Assembly (NCBI RefSeq): GCF_021462225.1
Contig: NC_061800.1
Coordinates: 13,624,749 to 13,688,748, forward strand
DNA from: Girardinichthys multiradiatus
Taxonomy: Eukaryota > Chordata > Actinopteri > Cyprinodontiformes > Goodeidae
Reading direction: 5' to 3'
Length of the DNA stretch: 64,000 nucleotides
Position 1 is the first letter of the stretch; the number at the start of each line of letters is the position of its first letter. Under the pieces are notes generated by a model. That model did not search any database, was not told the origin of the DNA, and saw nothing but the letters and a program-made list of their open reading frames with translations. This document shows, in pieces, positions 14,286-24,389 of this stretch. The translations under genes and the position numbers were made by a program.

Positions 14286-15888
14286 CAGTACAGACCAAAC
14301 GTTTGGACACACCTTCTCATTCAAAGAGTTGTCTTTATTTTCATGACTATGAATATTGTAGCTTCACACTGAAGGCATCAAAACTATGAATTAACACATG
14401 TGGAATTATATACTGAACAAAAAAGTGTGAAACAAATGAAAATATGTCTTATATTCTAGGTTCTTCAAAGTAGCCACCTTTTGCTTTGATTACAGCGCCG
14501 CACACTCTTGGCATTCTCTTGATGAGCTTCAAGAGGTAGTCACCTGAAATGGTTTTCCAACAGTCTTGAAGGAGTTCCCAGAGATGCTTAGCACTTGTTG
14601 GCCCTTTTGCCTTCACTCTGCGGTCCAGCTCACCCCAAACCATCTCGATTGGGTTCAGGTCCGGTGACTGTGGAGGCCAGGTCATCTGGCGCAGCACCCC
14701 ATCACTCTCCTTCTTGGTCAAATAGCCCTTACACAGCCTGGAGGTGTGTTTGGGATCATTGTCCTATTGAAAAATAAATGATGGTCCAACTAAACGCAAA
14801 CCGGATGGAATAGCATGCCGCTGTAAGATGCTGTGGTAGCCATGCTGGTTCAGTATGCCTTCAATTTTGAATAAATCCCCAACAGTGTCACCAGCAAAGC
14901 ACCCCCACACCATCACACCTCCTCCTCCATGCTTCACGGTGGGAACCAGGCATGTAGAGTCCATCCGTTCACCTCTTCTGCGCCGCACAAAGACACGGTG
15001 GTTGGAACCAAACATCTCAAACTTGGACTCATCAGACCAAAGCACAGATTTCCACTGGTCTAATGTCCATTCCTTGTGTTCTTTAGCCCAAACAAGTCTC
15101 TTCTGCTTGCTGCCTGTCCTCAGCAGTGGTTTCCTAGCAGCTATTTTACCATGAAGGCCTGATTCACACAGTCTCCTCTTAACAGTTGTTCTAGAGATGT
15201 GTCTGCTGCTAGAACTCTGTGTGGCATTGACCTGTTCTCTAATCTGAGCTGCTGTTAACCTGCGATTTCTGAGGCTGGTGACTCGGATGAACTTATCGTC
15301 CGCAGCAGAGTTGACTCTTGGTCTTCCTTTCCTGGGGTGGTCCTCATGTGAGCCAGTTTCTTTGTAGCGCTTGATGGTTTTTGCGACTGCACTTGGGGAC
15401 ACTTTCAAAGTTTTCCCAAGTGCAGTTCGGACTGACTGACCTTCATTTCTTAAAGTAATGATGGCCACTCGTTTTTCTTTACTTAGCTGCTTTTTTCTTG
15501 CCATAATACACATTCTAACAGTCTATTCAGTAGGACTACCAGCTGTGTACTGTATCCACCTCCTGCACAACACAACTGATGGTCCCAACCCCATTTATAA
15601 GGCTTGAAATCCCACTTATTAAACCTGACAGGGCACACCTGTGAAGTGAAAACCATTTCAGGTGACTACCTCTTGAAGCTCATCAACAGAATGCCAAGAG
15701 TGTGCGGAGCAGTAATCAAAGCAAAAGGTGGCTACTTTGAAGAACCTAGAATATAAGACATATTTGCAGTTGTTTCACACTTTTTTGTTCAGTATATAAT
15801 TCCACATGTGTTAATTCATAGTTTTGATGCCTTCAGTGTGAAGCTACAATATTCATAGTCATGAAAATAAAGAAATCTCTTGTATGTC
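14286..15888 (-). mobile_element. Tc1/mariner-like transposon with long inverted repeats, right end damaged
   Basis: The left end follows a TA (14284-14285) and begins CAGTACAGACCAAACGTTTG. A long inverted repeat, about 14286-14558 on the left, is matched by about 15648-15884 on the right (for example GGTGGCTACTTTGAAGAACC on the right against its complement on the left). The repeat includes the last codons of the transposase, so the C-terminal coding text appears twice in opposite orientation. The right copy lacks the outer 35 or so bases (no GGTGTGTCC block) and its TA boundary is lost. It encodes a broken transposase on the minus strand. Confidence 0.9.
14449..15504 (-). pseudogene. Tc1-like transposase with internal TAG
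   Basis: The transposase would bind the inverted repeats and move the element by cut and paste into TA sites. The likely start is MARKKQLSKEKR at 15504, four codons into the longest frame. An N-terminal HTH (SPSAVAKTIKRY), a linker GRPRV and a second HTH region are followed by the catalytic core: WSDESKF (first Asp), QDNDPKH (second Asp) and SPDLNPIEMVW (Glu). One in-frame TAG at 14766-14764 (sense strand) replaces the codon just before DNDPKH. The frame continues beyond it to the usual C-terminus. Spacing from the second Asp to the Glu is 38 residues, longer than the 34 of classical Tc1. There is no other visible break, so a single base change probably inactivated it. Confidence 0.88.
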
Positions 15889-16735
15889 GATAGCATTAGT
15901 CACTTTAAATGGGCCAGGATAATTTCGAGAGTGCAGCAACATAGAAAACACATTTAGTGGAAACACTTTCACTTAACACATTAGCCGGTTGAGTGATACA
16001 TTTTCATGATTTTGTAGATTAATTACAGATTTGTTTTAAATTAGGTTGTCAACTCAGTGAAAGATATCAGTTATCCCTTCTTTCATTTTGTCACGTTGCA
16101 TCGCAAAACAAAACATGTCCATATCATGCTGAACTGTCAACTGAAGGCTCAAACTGCTGTGGCAGTTCTCTCCCTTGTGGTGTGTCAGGCTTCAGCTAAC
16201 GGAAAAGCTTGAGGTGTAAAGAAAGGGTTCAAAAGCTGCAGAAGGAGCAAATTCTCATGCTTCAACAAATAACATGCTGCACAAAAACACAGAAATACAA
16301 AAATGTTTAAACTTGATTGAAGAAAAAATATTCTAATGTACTCAGCTATAGCGGATTGTTCTAGTTTTTTTAGACACAATCTGATCTAATCTTTTTGGGC
16401 TCTGTTTTCAGCTGGATTAGCCCTGATCAGCGACCAGCTGGTCAAAACTCAATAATAATTGTTTTTTAATGAACAGTCAATGTAGCACACTCAGCACAAC
16501 AACGTTGCATTGACAGGAACACTCTTCAAGTGTGGACTCTTTCACTGAGTGAAGCAAAACTTTCATCTGATAACAGGAAGGCTGAATGGGCTACAGAAAA
16601 GTTGCTATGTTTCCTTTGAGATTTTTAATTCTGTCATAAAACATGGTGCTTTTGGAAATGTTGGCAGCCTTTTTGGAGATTTCAGACTCACATTAAAAAC
16701 AGCTACCGCATATAAATGGATACATCTAACAAAGG

Positions 16736-16862
16736 CACTAGTGGCCTTTATTTGTGGTGTCCAAAGTTGGCAAACAGGAAACGGGGTGAAGAGGGGGAAG
16801 ACATGTAGCATAGGTGGGGACTCTAACCTGGGACAGCTGCATCGAGGACTGAGTCCTCGATT
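16736..16862 (-). mobile_element. tRNA-derived SINE fragment
   Basis: On the minus strand, from 16862 downward, the text contains GTCCTCGATGCAGC, then CCCAGGTTAGAGTCC, then GCTACATGTCTTCCCCCTC, and ends in AATAAAGGCCACTAGTGCC. GGTTAGAGTCC resembles an RNA polymerase III B box (GGTTCGANTCC) with one change. The remainder matches the tRNA-unrelated body of a fish SINE known to me. The A-box half is missing, so the copy is 5' truncated. Confidence 0.6.
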
Positions 16863-17919
16863 TACTTTTAACCTGTAATTTGGTGGGATGTTTAGGGTCA
16901 GGTTCATAATACACATCCTCACAATGCCGCCCATTTTGTGAAATGCACCAGTCCTTCCTTCAGCAGAACACCCCTCCCTCTTACCTGCTACACCCAGCTT
17001 TTTCATAGGGTTTTTGGTTTGTGCCTTGCAGTTGATTGACACATATTACACTATAACACATTAATCTCTGGGACACAGAGCCCATCTACTTCCTGAATGG
17101 CAATGATGATTGGACATTCCCATGTTGTTTAGAGCATGCCATAGAATCATATTTAATAAATTAGAATTTATGTTCTGATGAGGCTCATTTTCAGATTAAA
17201 ATTACCTTTGGAAAAGAACAACCTTTAGGCAGGTATTAAAAATATTGTGATTAAGCCCACATTTCTGTATAAAAAACTTTTTTTTTTTTTGTTTTCTAAT
17301 CTTAAATGTTATGTTTTAATTAGCTGTAACAGAAAATCATCATAATTAACAGAAATAAAGACTTGAAAATATCAGTCAGTGTTTAATTGAGCTATATAAT
17401 GTGTTTCACCTAGTGAACTGAGTTACTGAAATAAGTATACCTTTCAAAATTATTTGAATTAATTGAATTTGACTTTGTTTAAACAGATGAATGTGGTAGC
17501 TTCAGTCATCTGGTAATTGCAGCAAAGGATTAACCAGACTTGTTGAAGACCCCAGTTAATTTCCAAGGCCTTAAATTAAATCCACAGGTATGGCCACATT
17601 TAGCTTAAAATGTCAAAAACTATGACATAATCATCATCTGGGATTTCCTAAATCATTTAAAGACATAGTACTAATATTTGTAAATTTATGAACATAAACA
17701 AAAAGTATATATCTAAACAGTTCTATTGCTAATAATTCTGGCTTTTAGCAGATGACAATAATTCTAGCATCAATGACCTAAAACAGGCAACATTTAGGAT
17801 CATTTAATATCCCACAGTGAGGATGAAGAAAAAGATTGTGCCTTTTTGTATGTAAACATCCGGCAAACATCAGATTGTATCTGTATATGAGACATCAAAG
17901 CTTAGGTGATCTCACTGAC

Positions 17920-17976
17920 CTCTGTGACGTCCATGACCTTGATGGCCGCCAGCTGGCCCGTCTTAACATGTCGACC
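17920..17976 (-). CDS. map4k4: MAP4K4-type kinase exon (ATP-binding lysine)
   Basis: A 57-bp exon of 19 codons. On the minus strand the acceptor is a long T-rich tract ending TTTTCCAG (AG at 17978-17977), and the donor is GTCAGT from 17919, less common than GTRAGT but acceptable. It encodes [26 protein letters not shown] is kinase strand beta-3 with the invariant ATP-anchoring lysine (VAIK motif). In vertebrate GCK-IV genes this is its own small exon, preceded by the exon for the glycine-rich loop (GNGTYGQVYK) and followed by DEEEEIK, which is what the next exon here encodes in phase 0. VTE followed by DEEEEIKLE is the MAP4K4 form as I recall it. Conservation across fish and mammals should be complete. 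Confidence 0.93.
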
Positions 17977-19433
17977 CTGGAAAACAAAACAGAAACAAAA
18001 AGAAAGAGATGAGAAAAAAATCAAACCTGTAATTTCTCAATCTATGTGAGAAACTATTCACATTTTTGGTGTGAATAGTACTATTATAGGGCAATCGGTA
18101 GTAAGAAGAGAGAATAATGGCACTTTTACTTTTTTCCATTTTGTTTACTATAGCCAAAAAATGACCAATTTCCACTGTGGACCAGCTTTGCAAACTGATG
18201 CTAGGAATCAGAAAGCTTCCTAAATGACAGTTTTATAGGCTGCTAACGCATTCAGGGTGATTCATTTGGTCCGCCACAATAGTGTAGAGAATCACAGACG
18301 AACATCCAAACGTTCTGAAACCTTTAACGCACTTAACTCGGTGTTTTCAGCGTGGACTCAGGCAAGCGGAAGAAAAAAACATAACCCTACAGCAGCAGAT
18401 TACAAAACATACTCTGGTTAAACACAACAGGCTTGTCTGGTAATAATAACCTCTAGTGCTGCAAAAAGTGAAATATCTCTTTATCTTTCTGTAAACTGTA
18501 GGATGTGTTAAGAGTTCTGAGCAGGGAACCAAAGCATTAAGTTCAGTACAGTAAAAAGAAACATGTCATTAGGATATAATTTCCAGCTTTTGAAAACTAC
18601 AACATAAGGTAACAGAAAGAGTCCGCAGTAACTGCAACATGGTTTGAACTCAGTGAGTAAACAAGCATTTAAAGACAGATATGGTGGACACTACAACCTG
18701 AGCAGAGAGGTAATGTTCCTATTGTAGGTGAGCAACCTTAACAATAATCAGATGTTACTATAACCAGGAAAGAGGGGGATAAATATGTCTGTATCATGTT
18801 TGTTTGACCATGTCATTTCATACATGCCTTAACTGCCACACAATCTTTCTTTTGTGAGAAAAAGGGGGGTTTTGACATATGAACCTCCAGCCCTCCGGGT
18901 CCTAAATGAGCGGGTGCAGTTCGCAGCTAGAGTGATGAAAGATTAACCCATTTGGGTTTAGCCACTGGAGACATGTGAGAATGTGTGTAGATATGCGTGA
19001 GGGCGGGGTTAATGAAAAAGGTCAAGGCTGGTTGAGGGACCAAACTGTGAGAGTGACAGGAGAACAAATGATAGCTAGTGTCAACCTGTGGGAACTACAG
19101 AGCAACAGCACCAGAACAGCGACAAGTTGGATAAAGAGAAGGCAACTTAATAAACATTTTTCATCGAGTCTTCTTGTCATCTAAACATCAAACTTTAATT
19201 TATAATGTTGATATCATTAAATAATTTCCTGGAATAGTGAAAACATGCACTGTTTTTGAAGAATTCTAAAGCAAATGGTTTTGGAGAACAGCAAACAGGA
19301 CAATGTTTTTTTTAAATCAACTTTGTTGTTATAAAAAGTTATTTTAATCACGAGACAACAACAAAATGATTACTTGTTTTATGTGTTTTGTGGATTTAGA
19401 AGGTCCCCAAATACTGAAATGTTTTCCCCAGAC

Positions 19434-19439
19434 ACTTGT
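19434..19439. repeat. Possible short target-site duplication, Rex3 copy 2
   Basis: ACTTGT here and at 20746-20751 brackets the 5'-truncated Rex3. The first two bases also fit the tail repeat, so as little as CTTGT or TTGT may be the real duplication. Confidence 0.4.
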
Positions 19440-20716
19440 TCCTCAGCCTCCCTGGTAAGGCCTACGCCAGGGTATTGGAGAGGAGAGTCCGACCGATAGT
19501 CGAACCTCGGCTTCAGGAGGAGCAGTGTGGTTTTCGTCCCGGCCGTGGAACACTGGACCAGCTCTACACCCTCTACAGGGTGCTCGAGGGTTCATGGGAG
19601 TTTGCCCAACCGGTTCACATGTGTTTTGTGGACCTGGAGAAGGCATTCGACTGTGTCCCTCGTGATGCCCTGTGGGGGGTGCTCCAGGAGTATGGAATCG
19701 GGGGCCCTTTACTAGGGGCCATCCGGTCCCTGTACAAGCGGAGCAGGAGTTTGGTCCGCATTGCCGGCACTAAGTCGGACCTGTTCCCAGTGCATGTTGG
19801 ACTCCGGCAGGGCTGCCCTTTGTCACCGGTCCTGTTCATAACTTTTATGGACAGGATTTCTAGACGCAGCCAAGGGCCGGAGGGGGTCTGGTTTGGGGAC
19901 CAGTGGATTTTGTCTCTTCTTTTTGCAGATGACGTGGTCCTGCTGGCCCCCTCTATCCAAGACCTACAAGACCTACAGCATGCGCTGTGGCGGTTCGCAG
20001 CCGAGTGTGAAGCGGCTGGGATGAGGATCAGCTCCTCCAAGTCCAAGGCCATGGTACTCGACCGGAAAAGGGTGGCTTGTCCTCTTCAGGTTGGAGGGGA
20101 GTTCCTGCCTCAAGTGGAGGAGTTTAAGTATCTCGGGGTCTTGTTCACGAGTGAGGGAAGAATGGAGCGGGAGATCGACAGACGGATCGGTGCGGCTGCC
20201 ACAGTAATGGGGGCGCTGTGCCGGTCCGTTGTGGTGAAGAGAGAGCTGAGCCGAAAAGCAAAGCTCTCAATTTACTGGTCGGTCTACGTTCCTACCCTCA
20301 TTTATGGCCATGAACTTTGGGTCATGACCGAAAGAACGAGATCCCGGATACAAGCGGCTGAAATGAGCTTCCTCCGTAGGGTGGCCGGGCACTCCCTTAG
20401 AGATAGGGTGAGGAGCTTGGCCATCCGGGAGGGGCTCGGAGTAGAGCCGCTGCTTCTCCACATCGAGAGGGAGCAGTTGAGGTGGCTCGGGCATCTATAC
20501 CGAATGCCTCCTGGACGCCTTCCTCGGGAAGTGTTCCAGGCACGTCCCACCGGGAGGAGGCCCAAGGGACGGCCCAGGACACGCTGGAGGGACTATGTCT
20601 CTCGGCTGGCCTGGGAACGCCTTGGGCTCCCCCTGGAGGAACTGGAGGTGTCTGGGGAGAGGGACGTCTGGGCGACTCTGTTGAGTCTGCTGCCCCCGCG
20701 ACCCGGTCCCGGATAA
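19440..20716 (+). pseudogene. Rex3 reverse transcriptase fragment, frame still open
   Basis: An open frame of about 425 codons from the truncation point to the natural stop. It contains GFRPGRGTLDQ, FVDLEKAFD (motif A), LRQGCPLSPVLF (motif B), LLFADDVVLL (motif C), KYLGVLFTSEG, and the conserved C-terminal GRPRTRWRDYVSRLAWERLG ending PPRPGPG. No frameshift or stop is visible, unlike copy 1. It lacks the endonuclease and the first RT blocks and has no ATG of its own, so it is a dead-on-arrival copy and not an active gene. The intact frame implies recent insertion. The 9-bp duplication adds three residues (QDLQDLQ). Confidence 0.85.
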
Positions 20717-20751
20717 AGCGGAAGACGACGAGTACGAGTACGAGTACTTGT
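19440..20751 (+). mobile_element. Rex3 (RTE-clade) LINE, 5' truncated
   Basis: Plus-strand copy, clearly the same subfamily as 3617-6592. Homology starts at TCCTCAGCCTCCCTGG and runs to CCCGGATAAAGCGGAAGACG, ending in three GAGTAC repeats. The 5' truncation falls inside the RT region, as is usual for incomplete reverse transcription. A 9-bp tandem duplication (GACCTACAA GACCTACAG, near 19961-19978) is absent from copy 1. It is antisense to the host gene. Confidence 0.92.
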
Positions 20752-22234
20752 AAAGGCAAAACTCATCAGCAATGCATGACAAACCTAAGAACATATCCCC
20801 CTATAATAATCTATTAAACAACCCACACCAACCCACCAACATTTGCTCAGTGGCTGACAGTGCTGCACAATTGCAACTGAAAATTGGTATCTTCAAATAC
20901 TTAATCTTCAATGACTCTGTTCGCTATCAAGGACAAAAATAGGATCAATCTTTAAATGCATTCTTTAAAGAAATCACTATCAATTTCAATTCTGACTACC
21001 ATTCTCAGCTTTAGAACCCGCACATTTCAGTGTGTGTGTGCGCGTGCATGTGTGTTGGGCATCAGCTCATTTCAGTTGACGATGCAGGTTTTTGAGAGCT
21101 GAGAGCTGTGCTGTGTTCGTCAGCTGTTTTTGTTCCTAATCTCAGACTTTTCAGACCCCTTCAGTGTAAACACCACACGAGGAACATCATATGTGATCCT
21201 AACGACCTGAACACACTTTCCTTCACTAACAAATAAACTCAGGTGGACACACAACACACATGAACACACACACACACACAGAGACTTGTGAACCAGCTGA
21301 TATTATGCAGAATACATCATGACCGACACTAATGAAGAAACGTGACTTTTTCCTTCCTGAGGTTGAGTTTCAATAGAATCTCTGAATTGATAAAACACAT
21401 TTCCAACTCCCTCCTGTTCAGAAGAGTCCAGTTTGTGTGTGTGTGCGGGAAAATATGCCGTGCCACAGAACAAATTATCCAAAAGATGTTTCAATTATTA
21501 ACATGTCTCTGTGTGGCTGAGCCATTCCTTTGTGTGTAATAAAAGTGACCCCCCCTCCTTTACTGTGGTCCCAACACACAAAAACAGGCCCACAATGGTT
21601 AAAAGATGACATAATCTTTTCTGGTTCCTTTGTTCGACACTGAGACATAGACCCACGCACACACCTGGCCAGCCTAGACAGATGTCCCATCTGTCTGCCA
21701 TAAAAACCGCTCTTATTCTGCTGGTGACAGACATAAACCCAACCGTAATTGTCATATCATAATAAAAACTGTGCTTTAGTTTAACAGACATAACTCAAAC
21801 TCTGCACACACTTAAGGAGAAATTCGCTATATATGTGTCTCATCTATTAAGCCACTCACACACAGGTTTATAAATACTCATATGGCCAGTTTCAGCCATG
21901 ACTAAAGATGTTTCCTCAAATGATAATTAGCTTGGAACAACATTGTTAGATATCAATTAAAAGTAAAATAAAGAAGAAGTAACTGTTCTCATTTGGGGGA
22001 ACTGAACAAAAGCGAACATGTTTCATCAGGAACAAATTACAAACATAAATTGCTAAATAAAAAAGAGGGCTAGAGTAGTAATGCATCAACATCAGTCCTT
22101 CTCCACAGCTGCAGCCAGTTATGGCTTCCTGATTAACAAAAATTAGTAAGAGACCTGATAAAAAGACTACACACATTTGTGTTCTTACTCTTAGCAAATG
22201 GTAAATTTGACAAAAAGAAATGATTGCCATCATC
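20752..22234. other. Intronic sequence without recognised element
   Basis: I see only short CA/TG tracts (around 21012-21055, 21264-21281 and 21436-21446). Open frames here are short and carry no known motif. Confidence 0.5.
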
Positions 22235-23699
22235 CAACGTGTAAGCATCACATGCTGTTGTGCAAATGGAATGGACAACAGGGGAAAATCTTTGGCGATT
22301 AGAAAGACACACTCAATAAAGGAGTGGTTCTGTAGGTGGGGACCACAGACCACTTCTCAGTACCTATGCTTTCTGGCTGATGTTTTGGTCACTTTTGAAT
22401 GTTGGTGGTGCTTTCACACTTGTGGTAGCATGAGACGGACTCTACAACCCACACAAGTGGCTCAGGTAGTGCAGCTCATCCAGGATGGCACATCAATGTG
22501 AGCTGTCACAAGAAGGTTTGCTGTGTCTGTCAGCGTAGTGTCCAGAGCCTGGAGGCGCTACCAGGAGACAGGCCAGTACACCAGGAGACGTGGAGGAGGC
22601 TGTAGGAGGGCGACAACCCAGCAGCAGGACCGCTACCTCCGCCATTGTGCAAGGAGGAACAGGAGGAGCACTGCCAGAGCCCTGCAAAATGACCTCCAGC
22701 AGGCCACAAATGTGCATGGGTCTGCACAAACGGTTAGAAACCGACTCCATGAGGATGGTTTGACGGCCCGATGTCCACAAATGGGGGTTGTGCTCACAGC
22801 CCAACACCGTGCAGGACGCTTGGCATTTGCCAGAGAACACCAGGATTGGCAAATTCGCCACTGGCATCCTGTGCTCTTCACAGATGAAAGCAGGTTCACA
22901 CTGAGCACATGTGAGAGTCTGGAGACACCGTGGAGAGCGATCTACTGCCTGCAACATCCTTCAGCATGACCGGTTTGGCAGTGGGTCAGTAATGCTGTGG
23001 GGTGGCATTTCTTTGGAGGGCTGCCTGGTCCTCCATGTGCTCACCAGAGATAGCCTGATTGCCATTAGGTACCGAGATGAGATCCTCAGACCCCTTGTGA
23101 GACCATATGCTGGTGCGGTTGGCCCTGGGTTCCTCCTAATGCAGGACAATGCTAGACCTCATGTGGCTGGAGTGTGTCAGCAGTTCCTGCAAGATGAAGA
23201 CATTGAAGCTATGGACTGGCCCGCCCGTTCCCCAGACCTGTATCTGATTGAGCACATCTGGGACATCATGTCTCGCTCCATCCACCAACGTCACGTTGCA
23301 CCACAGACTGTCCAGGATTTGGTGGATGCTTTAGTCCAGGTCTGGGAGGAGATCCCTCAGGAGACCATCCGCCGTCTCGTCAGGAGCATGCCCAGGCGTT
23401 GTAGCGAGGTCATTAAGGCACATGGAGGCCACACACAATACTGGGCCTCATTTTGACTTGTTTTAAGGACATTACATCAAAGTTGGATCAGCCTGTAGTG
23501 TGTTTTTCTACTTTAATTTTGTGTGACTCCAAATCCAGGTCTCCATTGGTTAATAAATTTGATTTCCATTGATGATTTTTGTGTGATTTTGTTGTCAGCA
23601 CATTCAACTTTGTACAGAACAAAGTATTCAATGAGAATATTTCATTCATTCAGATCTAGGATGTGTTATTTGAGTGTTCCCTTTATTTTTTTGAGTAGT
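22235..23699 (+). mobile_element. Tc1-like transposon, left end missing
   Basis: Homology begins near 22240 (CATGCTGTTGTGCAAATGGA) and continues through AATAAAGGAGTGGTTCTG to the coding region. The right terminal repeat runs to 23699 (GTGTTCCCTTTATTTTTTTG then AGTAGTGTA), a well-known fish Tc1 end. The matching left terminus (CACTGCTCAAAAAAATAAAG) is absent, so the copy is truncated. It abuts a TA dinucleotide array at 23699-23780. Confidence 0.85.
22430..23456 (+). pseudogene. Tc1-like transposase with a stop and a frameshift
   Basis: The ATG at 22430 opens [15 protein letters not shown]. An in-frame TGA at 22499-22501 (probably a CpG decay of an Arg codon) follows DGTSM. The frame then continues with [15 protein letters not shown] (HTH) and LFTDESRF (first catalytic Asp). 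A deletion near 22905-22915 shifts the frame. The rest reads GSVMLWGGIS, MQDNARPHVAG (second Asp) and SPDLYLIEHIWD (Glu, 34 residues later), ending near TQYWASF. The usual NPIE is YLIE here. Function is lost. Confidence 0.85.
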
Positions 23700-23700
23700 G

Positions 23701-23780
<80 letters not shown>
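23699..23780. repeat. (TA)n microsatellite with TG interruptions
   Basis: About 82 bp of alternating TA with three single-base interruptions, directly joined to the right end of the Tc1-like element. The translated YIYIY strings are meaningless. Confidence 0.95.
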
Positions 23781-23904
23781 CACTACACTATATATATTTT
23801 TTTACATATATGGAGTTCCCAACCTCAACCCCTCTGCTTCACATCTCTTCCCCTCTCTGTCCCTTTCCTGTCCGTACAATTTCAGCACGTTTGTTCTCCT
23901 TTGC

Positions 23905-24125
23905 CTTGAATGGAGTCAGTTGAGGAGGTTCTGGAATCTGATCGGGATGCCTCCCTTTGGTGGTTTTTGGGAAATGCTAGAAGAACTACATATCCCTTCA
24001 GACCCAGGAAAGCCTTGGGATCCCACAGAATGAACAAGCGACTACTGCTATTAGGAGGGAAGTTTGGGACCTGTAACCTCCACAATTCAATCTCAGATAA
24101 GTAGAAGAAAATGGATGGGCAGATG
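23905..24125 (+). mobile_element. Old Rex3-type 3' end relic
   Basis: Highly decayed but ordered matches to the Rex3 3' region: GTTGAGGAGGTTCTGGAATC, GGGATGCCTCCCTTTGGTGG, CCAGGAAAGCCTTGGGATCC, and finally CTCAGATAAGTAGAAGAAAA followed by TGGATGGGCAGATGG. The tail is of the GGATGG type, unlike the two younger copies. The coding frame is not recoverable. Confidence 0.6.
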
Positions 24126-24389
24126 GCAACTTTTTCTTTATCACTATGCATGCCTCATGAGGGGCTCACTCAGATCCAAGAAAGCTCAAAATAAAATGGG
24201 GAGAGCAACATCTACAGAACTAAAACAAACCATTGCAAAAATCAGCACATTAATTTGAACAAAGTCAAGGGAGCAAGAAAGATGCAGATATTTGTATCAG
24301 TGATGGAACACTTCTACTTTAAAAAAATCTCAGCAACTTTCATGACGCAGCATGTTAAAGATAAGGCATGTATTGAAGCCCTGAGGAGC

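Larger units (their letters stand above)
8560..17919 (-). other. map4k4: Intron between the lysine exon and the alpha-C exon
   Basis: This 9360-bp intron runs from a GTCAGT donor (17919 downward) to a CGTAG acceptor (8560). It contains the short fish repeat at 8686-8819, a possible MITE at about 12890-13690, the Tc1-like element at 14286-15888 and the SINE fragment at 16736-16862. In 8820-12880, 13700-14280 and 15890-16730 I see no gene. Two diverged copies of a 50-bp motif lie near 10255 and 10560. The stretch 16865-17919 shows only a T-run at 17279-17290. Confidence 0.85.

Noticed and set aside
19443..20794. Minus-strand open frames across Rex3 copy 2
   Set aside because: Antisense of the plus-strand RT frame; no independent motif.
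22493..23149. Minus-strand frames over the second Tc1-like element (up to 154 codons)
   Set aside because: Shadows of the plus-strand transposase.
23523..24033. Open frames rich in YIYIY
   Set aside because: Translation of the TA microsatellite and the decayed Rex3 tail.
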